Shown: positions 1-8,100 of the stretch, piece after piece
How positions within the stretch are numbered: the stretch's first letter is position 1
How the letters are laid out: each line of letters opens with the position of its first letter
Assembly (NCBI GenBank): GCA_026996605.1
Contig: JALWLE010000095.1
Location: 1-42,152, forward strand
DNA: 42,152 nucleotides
Reading direction: 5' to 3'
Source of the DNA: Flavobacteriales bacterium
GTDB taxonomy: Bacteria > Bacteroidota > Bacteroidia > Flavobacteriales > Flavobacteriaceae
Made by a program: the position numbers and the translations under genes
Notes under the pieces: model-generated
What the model saw: the letters and a program-made list of their open reading frames with translations, nothing else
Databases searched by the model: none
Told to the model about the DNA's origin: nothing

Positions 1-370
1 AACTGATATGTTTCATTCTCTACACATTTTGCTTTTGCAAATGTAATGAGAATTGTTGATTTCTTATAATTGGTTAATAGGTTATTTGTTGATATGGTTA
101 TTGGTTATTTGATGATCGGCGCTTCGGTACAATCCCCCGACGAAAGTCGGGGTCGGGACACTCAGTTACCTTAATTTCTACTTCTAATTACCATTCATGC
201 CTTATCTCTTATCACTTATCCTACTCGGTGTTTATCGCTTTCCACTAATAATATTCCTTATTATGCTAACAAATTCTCTACGCTCGGACCTAACAAATTA
301 TTAAAACCTTTCAGGTCTTTCCACAATTCGCACTTTATCGCTTTTCACTTGGGACTTTCAACTAAATATA
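1..370. other. Intergenic region with composite repeats
   Basis: No gene is visible here. The first 120 bases carry GGTTATTTG-type motifs (about 73-112). A perfect hairpin CCCCGAC-GAAA-GTCGGGG lies at 135-152, inside a CTTCGG...TCGGGACACTCAG module (121-165) that recurs in altered form near 22019 and 24734. Bases 253-320 are a 68-nt direct repeat of 1321-1388. Bases 322-363 hold several CACTT motifs next to the stop codon of the DUF3108 gene. All this is downstream sequence of that minus-strand gene. Confidence 0.7.
286..318 (-). repeat. 33-nt ACCTG hairpin repeat, copy 1
   Basis: Read on the minus strand, this 33-nt element starts AGACCTG and ends TTAGGTCC, and folds into a long stem with three G-T wobble positions and a 3-nt loop. 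It lies about 50 bases after the stop codon of the minus-strand DUF3108 gene, in that gene's sense. Related copies are at 1354-1386 (-) and 23648-23680 (+). Confidence 0.7.
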
Positions 371-1135
371 TCAATTAACAAAATTAACCGGATGTTTCAA
401 GCCGCGATATTCCACCAAGCTGGCTTTAAGTGAACCCACCATCAATTTAGCTTTAATCAATAAAGGCATTTTATTTTTATCATCACTGACCCAAACCGTT
501 AGACTTTCATCTTCTTTAAAGATACGACCGGATTGTACCAAAGGGCGAAATTTCAGACTATGGATTTTACCAATTTTAGTTCTCAACACATCTTTACCCA
601 AAAACTTGAGTTTAAAAGGATAAATCTCTTCATCAAGAAACAAATCCACACTAATGGCATCTCCCGGTTTCAAATTTGAAGTGTCATAATTTCGCAAATA
701 ATAAAACACCGATACCATGTCATGTACCTTTTGTGGTGTTGTATATTCTTTAACTGTCTTTTTTTCTTTATTGATCACCAAAACCTTATGATTACTTTCA
801 TCAAAATGCAACTCTTTATCCATGGTATAGCCTCCTTCATTTATTTTTCTAATAAAACGATAGGGGCGATTGTACGAATCAAAATAGCTTTCATACAAAT
901 CATGTACATCCATAAACCAACTTGATATACCGGTAGTCCAACCTTTTCCAATAGCATGATATAAATTCTTCCCTTTAAACGTACCGGTTTTCAAATCCAA
1001 AGTGGCATAACCGGCATTAAATATGCCGTAATGAATCCGGAATTTAAAATGTTCACCGGGTTTGTATGCCAAATCCTGTGCATTAACCGGCATAAAAAAA
1101 AGAGAGAAAATTAAAATTGTAAAAAGTTGTTTCAT
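371..1135 (-). CDS. DUF3108 domain protein, exported
   Basis: A 254-residue protein with a clear N-terminal signal peptide ending near NAQD (about residue 20). The rest reads as a soluble, beta-rich DUF3108 domain: an opening AYKPGEHFKFRIHYG motif and a closing region of alternating beta strands. DUF3108 proteins are common in Bacteroidota and Proteobacteria and are thought to reside in the periplasm. No catalytic residues are known to me, and the function is unknown. The start ATG is followed directly by the signal peptide, so it is well placed. No exact TAnnTTTG box was found upstream. The gene is separated from the patatin gene by 307 bases of repeat-containing DNA, so co-transcription is uncertain. 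Confidence 0.8.
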   Translation of the reverse strand: MKQLFTILIFSLFFMPVNAQDLAYKPGEHFKFRIHYGIFNAGYATLDLKTGTFKGKNLYHAIGKGWTTGISSWFMDVHDLYESYFDSYNRPYRFIRKINEGGYTMDKELHFDESNHKVLVINKEKKTVKEYTTPQKVHDMVSVFYYLRNYDTSNLKPGDAISVDLFLDEEIYPFKLKFLGKDVLRTKIGKIHSLKFRPLVQSGRIFKEDESLTVWVSDDKNKMPLLIKAKLMVGSLKASLVEYRGLKHPVNFVN

Positions 1136-1442
1136 AGTAATATTATTTTGTTATACCATAATCAAACTCTATTCCAAAACATCTAACCTGTTATTTGTCA
1201 GTATATTTTAATTTAACAAAATAAAGAAAAATTATCATTTACGGTTTTTAAATTTAAGTTTTCATATCATAACGACAACTGTACTTTTTTGCTTAGTACC
1301 TTACTGTATTCCAATATTGTATTCCCTATTCGATCAACAAATTCTCTGCGCTCAGACCTTCCAGGTTATCAAAACCTTGCAGGTCTTTCAACACTTTCCA
1401 CTTAGCACTTTCTACTCGGCACTCGGCACTTTCCACTTTCCA
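1136..1442. other. Intergenic region between DUF3108 and patatin genes
   Basis: A 307-base gap with no gene. Its part nearest the patatin stop (1321-1442) is composite repeat: a 68-nt block (1321-1388) about 79 percent identical, ungapped, to 253-320, followed by five or more CACTT-type motifs up to 1445. The rest (1136-1320) is AT-rich and should hold the DUF3108 promoter, but no exact TAnnTTTG box is present. Confidence 0.65.
1354..1386 (-). repeat. 33-nt ACCTG hairpin repeat, copy 2
   Basis: On the minus strand it reads AGACCTGCAAGG ... GGAAGGTCT and forms the same stem as copy 1. One pair that is A-T in the other copies is C-G here, and two G-T wobble pairs become G-C. It sits about 57 bases downstream of the patatin gene stop codon, in the gene's sense. 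Confidence 0.7.
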
Positions 1443-3662
1443 CTAAAAATTATACCCCAAAGAAATATTTAACGTATTCTTCTGCCATTGCGGAATCCGT
1501 CCAAAATTGATTCGTAAAGGACCTAAAAAAGATTTAAAACCATACCCGAAGTTAAATCCATACAAACTCTTTGAATGTTCGGGCAACAAATCATTGCTCT
1601 TATCATAAAATAACAAATGCCCGCCAAACTCAATAAAATGATTTTTATGTAACTGCAGGACAGGGCTCAATGAAAAAACAGCAAATTTGGTCGCATTGAC
1701 AGATAAAACCGGCAAAGGTTTAAAATTGACAATTTGGTCATTATCGGTATAGGCATTCAGTCCACCTAAATAAAAAATATTCTCATAATTATAACTTTTG
1801 CCATAATGCAAACCGGAAACTATTTGTGGTTGAAGCAGTAAAAATTTGTTCAAGCGCTGCATCCAATTCACTTTAAAAACATATAAAGAATAAGGTTTAA
1901 AATTGTCATAAAAATCAGATGAACTCCAAACATAATCCCATTTTGCTTTCAGATATAAACCTTTAGTAGGAAAATCGTAATCGTCCCGACTATCAAAATT
2001 TATAGAAACAAAATTGCCGAAATTATGATCGCGCCCAAAATAATACGCATCATCCTGCGCACTCGAAAAGACATAAGTATATAACTTTTTATATTGATGC
2101 TGTACGCCCATTTTCAAATACAAAAAGTGGTTCAAATTGCCCTGAAAATACAGCTTGTTTGAAAATTGAAAGTAATTAAAATCCAATTTATTTACCGAAT
2201 AATGTTGTTCACCAAACAAATCATCGGCATTGACCCGATGTGCAAATCGCTGCAAACCGCTATGAAATCCCCAGCTCAACTTAAACCCGTTATCTATAAT
2301 GTAATCAAAATTGTAGCGAAAATAATTGCCCCCGATTACATCTACAGAAAGCATATCGTTATTAGTAAAAATTCGCTTATTTTCAAAATTGGCAATAACA
2401 TTGATCTTATACAAATCATTAAAATGAAATCCCAAACTCATCGATGCTTTATGCAGACGTTCTTTCAAATCCAAATACAAATAATGCAATCCCCGTTCCA
2501 CCTTAAACCTGTAATATACCTTTTCAAAATTATCAGACCCAATCAAATTATTGATTCCATCCAAAAAATCATGATAGGAGATTTTTTCATGCGTTCTCAC
2601 ACCTATTTTACCCAGAATATAATCCCGAGTAAAATTCTTTTGTCCACTTAAAACTATTCTATCAAATACCAAACTATCCGGCGCATGATACCGCAATTTT
2701 TTAACCGGTTTGTCAGATTGCAAACGTTCAATATACGGCAGTTGTTTTAACTTTTGCAAAGTGCTTCGTTCGCCTCGCGCTATGATTGTATCTATATTTT
2801 CAAAACTCGTAACCCCGAATCCCGTAATATCGGGATGAATGTACAAATCTGTCATGGTTTTCTTTAATGGCATCTCTTTATACATACCAAAACTTACAAT
2901 TTGATCTAAAATAGATGCCATATCCTTAATATCATTTTTAGACAAAATCTTGCCTTGTACATCACTACCAATCATAAAATCCGCACCCAAATCTTTCACT
3001 TCTTGTACCGGATAATTATTCACGATTCCACCGTCAAGCAATAATTTACTACCATCATCCACAGGTTTATAAACACTTGGTAATAAAGCACTTGCCGTAA
3101 CAGCAGCCGGTAAATATCCGCGATTAAATAAAACCTGATTTCCAGTCACAATATCCGTGGACATACATATATAAGGAATTTTCAAGTTAGAAAAATCCTC
3201 TACTTGATGTGCCGGCAACAAAACTTCTGCCAGTACATTAAACATCTGTTGCGAATCCGATAAACCTCTCGGCAACTGCACCGACATGGATTGCAACGAC
3301 ACAGGAAAGTTAATGATAAAACGTTTACCGCGCTCTTTTTTAAAATTGTTTAAATATTTACGGCTCAATCGGTTATATAATATCTTATCAAAATCAATCA
3401 GGTGAAAAATTGAATCAATTTGCGCTGCCGAATAGCCCGCAGCGTACATCGACCCGACAATTGCCCCCATACTCGTACCACCAATATAATCCGGATGAAT
3501 CCGGTATTTTTCCAACGCCTTCAACACCCCGATATGCGCCAAGCCTTTCGCCCCGCCCCCACTCAATACCAAACCGACTTTTGGTTTAGACAAACTATCG
3601 ATTTGCTGCCCGTAAACAGACCATCCAAAAAGCAAAAAAAGAATAAAACCAATTTTTTTCAT
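1443..3662 (-). CDS. Patatin-like phospholipase with outer-membrane barrel
   Basis: A 739-residue protein combining a signal peptide (about 1-19), a patatin-like serine hydrolase domain (about 28-310), a POTRA-like segment (about 330-395) and a C-terminal surface-antigen/Omp85-type barrel ending in aromatic Phe. Catalytic signatures are visible: oxyanion loop GGGAKG at 35-40, nucleophile elbow GTSMG with Ser64, and Asp210 in DGG. This architecture matches RssA/PlpD-like (type Vd) proteins. The enzyme probably hydrolyses phospholipids, at or beyond the outer membrane. Whether the patatin domain is surface exposed cannot be told from sequence. A short hairpin lies immediately upstream of the ATG. 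The C-terminal LNISLGYNF fits a barrel-insertion signal. Confidence 0.9.
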   Translation of the reverse strand: MKKIGFILFLLFGWSVYGQQIDSLSKPKVGLVLSGGGAKGLAHIGVLKALEKYRIHPDYIGGTSMGAIVGSMYAAGYSAAQIDSIFHLIDFDKILYNRLSRKYLNNFKKERGKRFIINFPVSLQSMSVQLPRGLSDSQQMFNVLAEVLLPAHQVEDFSNLKIPYICMSTDIVTGNQVLFNRGYLPAAVTASALLPSVYKPVDDGSKLLLDGGIVNNYPVQEVKDLGADFMIGSDVQGKILSKNDIKDMASILDQIVSFGMYKEMPLKKTMTDLYIHPDITGFGVTSFENIDTIIARGERSTLQKLKQLPYIERLQSDKPVKKLRYHAPDSLVFDRIVLSGQKNFTRDYILGKIGVRTHEKISYHDFLDGINNLIGSDNFEKVYYRFKVERGLHYLYLDLKERLHKASMSLGFHFNDLYKINVIANFENKRIFTNNDMLSVDVIGGNYFRYNFDYIIDNGFKLSWGFHSGLQRFAHRVNADDLFGEQHYSVNKLDFNYFQFSNKLYFQGNLNHFLYLKMGVQHQYKKLYTYVFSSAQDDAYYFGRDHNFGNFVSINFDSRDDYDFPTKGLYLKAKWDYVWSSSDFYDNFKPYSLYVFKVNWMQRLNKFLLLQPQIVSGLHYGKSYNYENIFYLGGLNAYTDNDQIVNFKPLPVLSVNATKFAVFSLSPVLQLHKNHFIEFGGHLLFYDKSNDLLPEHSKSLYGFNFGYGFKSFLGPLRINFGRIPQWQKNTLNISLGYNF

Positions 3663-3669
3663 ATCATTT

Positions 3670-3683
3670 GTTTGGCAACAAAC
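3670..3683. promoter_or_regulatory. Small hairpin next to patatin start codon
   Basis: GTTTG-GCAA-CAAAC on the plus strand (GTTTG-TTGC-CAAAC in the mRNA) ends 7 bases before the patatin ATG, where ribosome loading occurs. It may affect translation initiation or just be the end of the longer element at 3684-3826. No experimental support. Confidence 0.3.
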
Positions 3684-3826
3684 GGGCTATCCGCTTGTAG
3701 TCGGTTTGTTCAAATCCGTTATTTTGTAGCCGGTGCGGGGGCTTCCTGCGGTCGCCGCCACCCGTCTCAAAATAATCGGTTTAAAACTGTACCGAGCTAC
3801 CGCTTCTATCCCTGTTGCGGGCTAAA
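3684..3826 (-). ncRNA. Structured flavobacterial intergenic element, possible RNA
   Basis: This stretch is clearly more GC-rich than its surroundings. On the minus strand it begins with GCCCGCAACAGGGATAGAAG and CGGTAGC and ends with CAAGCGGATAGCCCG. In between, AAACCGATTATTTTG (3759-3773) can pair with CAAAATAACGGATTT (3716-3730) around an inner GC-rich hairpin. From memory, intergenic elements with GCCC-GATAGAAGCGG and GCGGATAGC-GGG boundaries are frequent in Flavobacteria and may correspond to a described structured RNA such as Flavo-1; I could not verify this. It lies between vanZ and the patatin gene, in their sense. Confidence 0.45.
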
Positions 3827-3885
3827 ACACATAGGTTTATTAACAGAATCAAAATTAAAGATAAAAATTGAAAGATTGCTAATTT

Positions 3886-3921
3886 ATTTGCTATAAATAT
3901 GTCACCCCTTCGGGGTTCAAT
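3886..3921. repeat. ACCCC/GGGGT mini-hairpin repeat, copy 1
   Basis: A conserved flank with TTGCTATAAATAT precedes the hairpin ACCCC-TTC-GGGGT (3904-3916) and TCAAT. It lies 31-66 bases downstream of the vanZ stop codon. Three related copies lie at 4903-5018. Confidence 0.75.
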
Positions 3922-3951
3922 CTTATTTTTCTATTATCTATCTATTAAATT

Positions 3952-4326
3952 TTATACTATGGTTTTAATCCACGAATAAAAAACCCATAAACCTGTTAAA
4001 GCACCTGCAGTATTAGCTATGGCATCAAACACATCACCGCTGCGCGTCGGCACAAAATATTCTTGAATAAATTCAATAGCTACCCCCCACAATATGACCA
4101 AAATGATAAAAAACACCCGTTCGTGTCTCCATTTCGGATAGGCAAGCAACCACAGCAGCATCAAAAAGAAGTATAAAAAAAAATGCACAATTTTATCGGC
4201 ATACGAAAAAGACGGTAAATCCAAACCGTCCAAAGGGGTTAGGCTAATGACAGTCAGCCACAAGGTATAGCCGACTGCCAATAGTCTATAATTACGCTTT
4301 GATATTTTTTTGATAAGATTGCGCAT
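3952..4326 (-). CDS. VanZ-like family membrane protein
   Basis: A 124-residue protein predicted to have four membrane helices (about 14-32, 46-62, 70-88, 101-120). It carries VanZ-family features: a polar loop with [15 protein letters not shown] after the first helix and an [22 protein letters not shown] segment near residues 86-108, with acidic and Arg residues between helices. VanZ confers low-level teicoplanin resistance in enterococci, but most family members are of unknown function and resistance should not be inferred here. Its ATG lies inside the 3' end of gcvH (35-base overlap in another frame), indicating translational coupling. No alternative downstream start keeps the first helix. 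Confidence 0.85.
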   Translation of the reverse strand: MRNLIKKISKRNYRLLAVGYTLWLTVISLTPLDGLDLPSFSYADKIVHFFLYFFLMLLWLLAYPKWRHERVFFIILVILWGVAIEFIQEYFVPTRSGDVFDAIANTAGALTGLWVFYSWIKTIV

Positions 4327-4672
4327 CTAACAAATCGGCAAGTTCGTCCATATTACTCATTTTAATTTTGATAATCCAGCCCTTGCCGTAAGGATCTTTA
4401 TTAATTAATTCCGGCTCATCTTCCAAAGCTTCATTAAATTCAATTACTTCACCACCAACAGGCATAAACAAATCAGATACAGTTTTTACCGCTTCAACGG
4501 TACCGAAAACCTCATCTTTTTCCAAATCTTCACCTTCGGTATCAACCTCAACATAAACGATATCCCCCAACTCTCTTTGGGCAAAATCCGTTATTCCGAT
4601 TTTAGCTGTATCGCCTTCTATTAAAACCCATTCGTGTTCTTTGGTGTATTTTAAATTTTCAGGAAATGTCAT
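4292..4672 (-). CDS. gcvH: Glycine cleavage system H protein
   Basis: A 126-residue lipoyl carrier that shuttles the aminomethyl group between the P, T and L proteins of glycine cleavage. The family signature is complete: KYTKEHEWV near the N terminus, [16 protein letters not shown], then the lipoylation site EAVKTVSD with Lys63, and a final [12 protein letters not shown] strand. Length is normal. The P, T and L genes are not in the window, as is usual when gcvH stands apart in Bacteroidota. A full promoter is visible upstream (TTTG and TATTTTTG boxes). The 3' end overlaps vanZ by 35 bases. Confidence 0.96.
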   Translation of the reverse strand: MTFPENLKYTKEHEWVLIEGDTAKIGITDFAQRELGDIVYVEVDTEGEDLEKDEVFGTVEAVKTVSDLFMPVGGEVIEFNEALEDEPELINKDPYGKGWIIKIKMSNMDELADLLDAQSYQKNIKA

Positions 4673-4701
4673 TGTATTTTTAGTTTAAAAATTTTTATGA
4701 A

Positions 4702-4731
4702 CAAAAATACTAATATTTCTATAGTATCAAA
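4702..4731 (-). promoter_or_regulatory. gcvH promoter
   Basis: On the minus strand a -33 TTTG (4728-4731) is followed after 18 bases by a -7 TATTTTTG (4702-4709), the Bacteroidota consensus TTTG-N~19-TAnnTTTG. The ATG follows 29 bases after the box. Confidence 0.8.
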
Positions 4732-4902
4732 ATAAATTTTTTAGGTATTCTTGATTATTTTTTAGTCATTATTTTTTTTAAAATGAAGCACGAATATATT
4801 CCGTAAAATATATAATTTTGACTCTATCTTGTTTTGTGTAGGTAATAATAAATTAGGTTTAAAAATCATATAATCATGGTGATTATCTTTTTAAATAATT
4901 TC

Positions 4903-4915
4903 ACCCCTACGGGGT
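4903..4915. repeat. ACCCC/GGGGT mini-hairpin repeat, copy 2
   Basis: ACCCC-TAC-GGGGT; the stem is conserved and only the loop differs (TAC instead of TTC). The CTATAAATAT flank of the other copies is not preserved. Confidence 0.65.
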
Positions 4916-4935
4916 TTATGTTTTTGACATCATAA

Positions 4936-4971
4936 ATTTGCTATAAATATATCACCCTTTCAGGGTTCAAT
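4936..4971. repeat. ACCCC/GGGGT mini-hairpin repeat, copy 3
   Basis: TTTGCTATAAATATATC flank followed by ACCCT-TTC-AGGGT (4954-4966) and TCAAT. Relative to copy 1 the innermost C-G pair is replaced by T-A, so pairing is kept. Confidence 0.75.
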
Positions 4972-4990
4972 GGTATGTTTTTATTGTTTT

Positions 4991-5020
4991 ATCTATAAAC
5001 ATATCACCCCTTCGGGGTTC
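4991..5020. repeat. ACCCC/GGGGT mini-hairpin repeat, copy 4
   Basis: ATCTATAAACATATC flank followed by ACCCC-TTC-GGGGT (5006-5018) and TTC. It lies about 140 bases downstream of the sprA stop. Confidence 0.75.
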
Positions 5021-5155
5021 TTTATTAAATAAACCCAACGGATGCCAAGGTAGCATTATTATTTATATATTATCCATTTAAATCGATATGGACCCGATTA
5101 TATTTAGTTATTAAAATTTATCTAAATTTAACTCCATATTTTACAACACAAGCTA

Positions 5156-8100
5156 TTAATTTCCAAATGTATATTTAATAGTCAAACCACCTCTGATGTT
5201 AGTAAACGGATATGAAGTCGAAATAGCATATTCAGAGTATGAATGATTATAAAACAAAATAGCAGATAGCGCTTTAGTTAAAGCATAATCAGCGGTAAAT
5301 TTAAGGTTATACATAGTTTGTCCGGCGGTAATTTGATTATTGTTATCTGACAAACTTCGTAAAATAGTTATATTATTACGTACAGAAGCATTTACTTTTA
5401 AGATCAAATCACTATTAAATTCAACCCGCCTTCCAGCTAATCTAATAGGTAGAGATATATCTTTTAATCGGTATCCCAATCCAACCGTATATTCCTTACC
5501 GGAAACTTCCGACAAGGTATAATTGTTAAGATTTAATGACATAGTCCGGTCTTGTTTTAAAGAAAAATCCAGTTTTAATGAATTTTGCAATTCCATATTT
5601 ATTTTAATCAAAGGATTAAATGCCTCAGTCAAAGTGATGTTATCCATCACATAATTTGAATAAAAATTACCGGCTGCATCTCTCGCATTCGGATCTTGGT
5701 AAGTCTGCAAGTTATTATTAAACTGATTAATAGTATAATCCGATTGATAGCTATGTTCCAGACTTAAATTTTTAAAAGTTTTTTTAAGCCATTTGACTTT
5801 ATTTAAACCGGACAATTTTATGCGCCAATTAGGCACAGGGAATTGTTTAAACGGCGACAAACTTAAATTCTCCGGATCTGAATTGGAATAACCGGTAATA
5901 AAAGCATACATTAAAACTTCAGTTTGCAAAGGTCCGTAACCATCCGGATATCCTGAAGCCGGTACAGTTATACCTCGCTGTGCTGCCAAGCGCCGTGCTA
6001 TAGGCAAACGATTATTTAACATCCGATTAAAAGCCGGACTATTATGAAGTGACATTTCTTCAAATGCTGTTTTGGCTAGTATGGTTGATACCGAATAATT
6101 TCCCATAGTTGTCGGCACTAAAGGATGATATGTTCTGCCTACCGCATTAAACTGTTCACTCAAATTTTCCATATAAGACTTTTGTCCTTTGAAGGTAATC
6201 GACAAGCTTTTAAAAGGTTTAATCATACCTTGATAAGACAATTCTTCCGAAAAAGTTTCGATATAAGGTTCATTAAAGTTCGGATATTGTGTCAACCAAC
6301 CACGTTTGGCAGCCTCATATCTTGTTTGGTCATCATTCCATCCCAAAGCAAAGGGTAAACTGGGTTGTGTCGTGCCAAAAAAACCGACACTTTTGAGATA
6401 TCCGGGCAACATCAAACCGTTATTTTGTCTGTAGTTGACTTTTAAACTTTGAAAACCGGTCAAAATGCCAAGTAATGAACCTAAAAATTTATTTTGTCCC
6501 GTACCGGCTATTTCAGTGTCTTTGTCTTTCTTTTTCTTTTTGGCTCCTTTTCCATTTTCACCTTCGCCTTTTTTTTCGCCTTCACCTTTTTTGAGTTTAG
6601 CTTTCTTTTTCTTTTTATTCGGACCGGCTTTTCCCATTAAACGTTTTTGCAGTTTGGTAATACCCAATTCACGATACAATTTTCGCAAGCTAATATTGGC
6701 ATTGATTTGATGCGAATTGGAATTTTGCACTTTATTACCTAAATCATAACCATTGACATTAGCCAAAGCTTCCGAACTTTTTTGCCATTGAAAGGTTCCG
6801 TTATATACATAAGTAACATCCAAAAAGCTCAGCATTGGAACTTTTTTCAAAGGCAAATTATAAGACACATTGACATTTTGCGTATGTGTCAAAGGTTCCC
6901 CAATATCAAAATAATTGGTCCAAATAGTGTTGTTAAAATCTGTACTTCCATCTGGTAACAAATAATTTTTTACAGCTCTGTTATGCATAATTCCAAAAGA
7001 AGTCTGTATTGATTTGGTCGGATTATAATTTACCGTATAACCCCAATCAAAGTTATAATCTCTATTTTGTAAAGGGGGAATAGCCAAACCGTAATCTTCT
7101 ATCTCTCTAAAATGCAAATTATTAAATCGTCTATTGATATTACCGGTTATAGTAATATTTGATGGCATGATATTAAAATTAAAATCTTTAATAAATCGTA
7201 GATGTTTTGACTTTAATTTTTTAGATTTTTTAAAAGGTGTAAAGGATAACTCTTTAAAATTATAGGCATAATTCATGCCCAGTCGGGTTGTTTCGTCGAT
7301 ATTAGAAGCAATTTCAAAATCAGAATGATAGACTTCATTATATGAAAAATCAAACGTAAAGTTTTCTATATCGTAAAAATGTTTTTTGCGTTTCTTTTTA
7401 TTCGGCTTTCCTGATGCATTAGCCGGTGGGGTTTTAGCCGTTTCCGTTGCATAGCCTTTTTTAACTCCTGCTAAGGTTATACCTCGATGTCTCGTATAAG
7501 CTTGTGCCACACGTCTGATTGAATCACGCTGGCTTGAATTGGCTATATCCAATCTATCTTGTACAGTAATATCCCGCCAAATAGGATCATATTTTGGGGT
7601 TATAAATTCTTCTGATATAGTATAATTAACCGGTAAGGTAATATGCCATTTTTTCGGTAATAATTTACCCATATTGATATTGGTATTAAAATTATATCGC
7701 TTGGTATCTTCAAGATTTCTCTCTAGTGGTCCTTGTTCTAAACCACCAAAACCTTCGGTTGAAATACCACCGGTAAATGAAATAGTAGCAAAATCAGCCA
7801 AATTGGCGTCAATAGTTGCATTTGAAGCCCAACCACCTTTGTTTTTCATTTCGGACAAACGTAATTCATTAAACCAATACTCTCCGCAAATATGTTGTCC
7901 GGTCGTATTACGTACGCCAACCATAATTACTTTAACATCACCAAAATTAGGATTCCCTTTCATGCCTATAATCAACCGGTTTGGTTTGTTGGCAGCATCC
8001 GGATCTAAATCCGCTTCATCAAAATAAACCGGTAATGAAGTCGTATTGATTGTATGATCTTTAATCATTTTGAGTTTTATCTTATTTAGTAACTCTAATT

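Larger units (their letters stand above)
4673..5155. other. Intergenic region between sprA and gcvH
   Basis: A 483-base AT-rich gap with no gene. It contains the gcvH promoter (4702-4731) and three copies of the ACCCC/GGGGT hairpin repeat (4903-4915, 4954-4966, 5006-5018), all downstream of the sprA stop codon. No intrinsic terminator with a T-tract was recognised after sprA. Confidence 0.7.

Noticed and set aside
2166-2651. Plus-strand open frame of 161 codons opposite the patatin gene
   Set aside because: It lies wholly antisense to a well-supported coding region and has no family features; composition is a shadow of the minus-strand gene.
3420-3896. Plus-strand open frame of 158 codons running from the patatin 5' end into the intergenic element
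   Set aside because: No recognised domain; cysteine-rich and arginine-rich translation fits antisense reading of GC-rich repeat, and no promoter or start context was seen.
3952-4326. VanZ-like protein as a glycopeptide resistance gene
   Set aside because: Only the membrane domain family is shared; there are no vanA/B-type partners and Gram-negative envelope makes this role unlikely.
4903-5018. Three short hairpin repeats considered as a CRISPR array
   Set aside because: Repeat units differ, spacing is irregular (51 and 52 bases between cores but sequence between is AT-rich and partly shared), and no cas genes are near.
6465-6710. Plus-strand open frame rich in Phe/Ser/Pro
   Set aside because: It is only the antisense of the lysine-rich SprA tract.
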